Below are positions 15,815-16,441 of a stretch of DNA of 16,441 nucleotides, one piece after another. Every line of letters starts with the position of its first letter. Position 1 is the first letter of the stretch. Source of the stretch: Prasinococcaceae sp. CCMP 1430 (Eukaryota; Prasinodermophyta; Palmophyllophyceae; Prasinococcales; Prasinococcaceae); assembly GCA_013416795.1 (NCBI GenBank), contig RQSC01000031.1, positions 429,971-446,411 on the forward strand, in the 5' to 3' direction. Position numbers and translations under genes: made by a program. The notes beneath the pieces were generated by a model. That model searched no databases. It was not told the origin of the DNA and was given only the letters and a program-made list of their open reading frames with translations.

Positions 15815-16372
15815 TCAGTCGAAGAGGTAGATGCGGCTGCTGATGTCAGAGACGAGCCAATCGAAGGCACCGATGAGGCCGTCCCCGGAGACAGCGGAAC
15901 ACGGTGCAATTTTCCAGTGACGGTCCCCGCTCATGTCGTGCAGGCCGAGCGCAGCGGCGATCTGCTCCTCTGTCGCCGCGCCGGGCAAGTCCTGCTTGTT
16001 GGCGAGCACGAGCAGGCTTGCGCCCGCCAGCTTCTCCTCGCCGAGCAGCGCTTTGAGCTCGCGAGCGCAGTCGGCGAGGCGCATGGTGTCGGCGCTATCC
16101 ACCACCCACACCATGCCGTCTGTTGCCTCGAAGTAATTGCGCCAGTACGGGCGCAGCGAGCGCTGTCCGCCGACGTCCCACACGTTGAGCCGATACCCGC
16201 GGAACTCGAGCGTCTTGATGTCGAAGCCGAGCGTCGGAGAGATCTTCGATATGTCCTCGCCATTGACGCGCTTCACGATTGTCGTCTTGCCCGCGTTGTC
16301 AAGCCCCACCAGCAGCACGCGCATCTCCTTCTCCTTCGCCTTGGCCTTCTTGATGATCGTGAGGAGGCCCAT
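15815..16372 (-). CDS. ARL2: ADP-ribosylation factor-like GTPase 2 (ARL2)
   Basis: 185 residues, full length for the family, starting [18 protein letters not shown] as in ARL2 of other eukaryotes. GTPase motifs are intact: P-loop GLDNAGKT (23-30), switch I Thr47 in SPTLGF, switch II WDVGGQ with Gln70 followed by [20 protein letters not shown] (125-128) and CSA (158-160). The end [10 protein letters not shown] is also typical. ARL2 acts with tubulin cofactor D in building alpha/beta tubulin dimers and controls release of lipidated cargo through PDE6D/UNC119-type carriers. A single uninterrupted exon encodes it. The start codon at 16372-16370 is supported by the conserved N-terminus. It is convergent with the U2B''-like gene, the stop codons being about 150 bases apart. 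The distinctive N-terminus and LGFDIKTLE support ARL2 rather than ARL3 or ARF. Confidence 0.96.
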   Translation of the reverse strand: MGLLTIIKKAKAKEKEMRVLLVGLDNAGKTTIVKRVNGEDISKISPTLGFDIKTLEFRGYRLNVWDVGGQRSLRPYWRNYFEATDGMVWVVDSADTMRLADCARELKALLGEEKLAGASLLVLANKQDLPGAATEEQIAAALGLHDMSGDRHWKIAPCSAVSGDGLIGAFDWLVSDISSRIYLFD

Positions 16373-16391
16373 CGCGGGAGGCGCCCCGTTC

Positions 16392-16399
16392 GGCAGCAG

Positions 16400-16430
<31 letters not shown>

Positions 16431-16441
16431 AGCAGCAGCAG
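16392..16441 (-). repeat. CGG/CTG triplet repeats upstream of ARL2
   Basis: On the plus strand two GCAGCAGC-type units, then about nine CCG/GCC triplets, then GCAGCAGCAGCAG to the window edge. On the ARL2 strand this is (CTG)n-(CGG)n-(CTG)n, 20 bases upstream of the start codon, so probably in the 5' UTR. It may continue beyond the window. Confidence 0.8.

Overview
This is a GC-rich, gene-dense stretch of nuclear DNA from a microbial eukaryote, most likely an alga. The eukaryotic origin is clear from spliceosomal introns with GTGCG-type donors and short AG acceptors, AATAAA poly(A) signals, and genes for an snRNP protein, an Arl-family GTPase and beta-adaptin. A photorespiratory serine-glyoxylate aminotransferase and alanine/arginine-rich, low-complexity proteins fit an alga such as a haptophyte, a stramenopile or a high-GC green lineage. 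The sequence alone does not fix the phylum.

Layout. 1-1343 (+): serine-glyoxylate aminotransferase, 5' end outside the window. 1545-3242 (-): PrpD-family 2-methylcitrate dehydratase-like protein, convergent with the first gene, with altered residues at positions usually catalytic. 3464 is a single N, followed at once by about 500 bp of beta-adaptin coding sequence (+). That fragment stops abruptly near 3966 and is joined to a different, very long alanine-rich frame (+, to 8419) whose own start is missing. Together these look like an assembly join or an inserted gene fragment. The long protein has a charged helical N-terminal part, about a dozen copies of an unrecognised 34-40 residue repeat, and a serine/acidic tail. 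8576-9073 (-): short frame resembling the C-terminal half of Mediator subunit 27. An AT-rich island (9028-9086) separates it from a divergent coiled-coil protein (+, to 11083) carrying several TQT-like motifs of the LC8 dynein light chain type.

11233-12364 (-): TVP38/TMEM64 (VTT) membrane protein, possibly with a spliced acidic C-terminal exon. 12511-12961: five-copy ~90 bp tandem repeat with telomere-like TTTAGGG/AAACCCT motifs, lying between divergent promoters. 13068-13863 (+): four-helix, tetraspanin-like membrane protein with a five-codon first exon. 14411-15661 (+): U1A/U2B''/SNF-type spliceosomal protein with two RRMs whose exons I could join in frame. 15815-16372 (-): ARL2 GTPase.

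The genes do not form a pathway. They are independent housekeeping genes (photorespiration, propionate-type metabolism, transcription, splicing, membrane traffic, tubulin folding) plus three proteins I do not recognise. The best candidates for something undescribed are the repeat protein at 3967-8419 and the TQT-motif coiled-coil protein at 9087-11083, which are neighbours on one strand.
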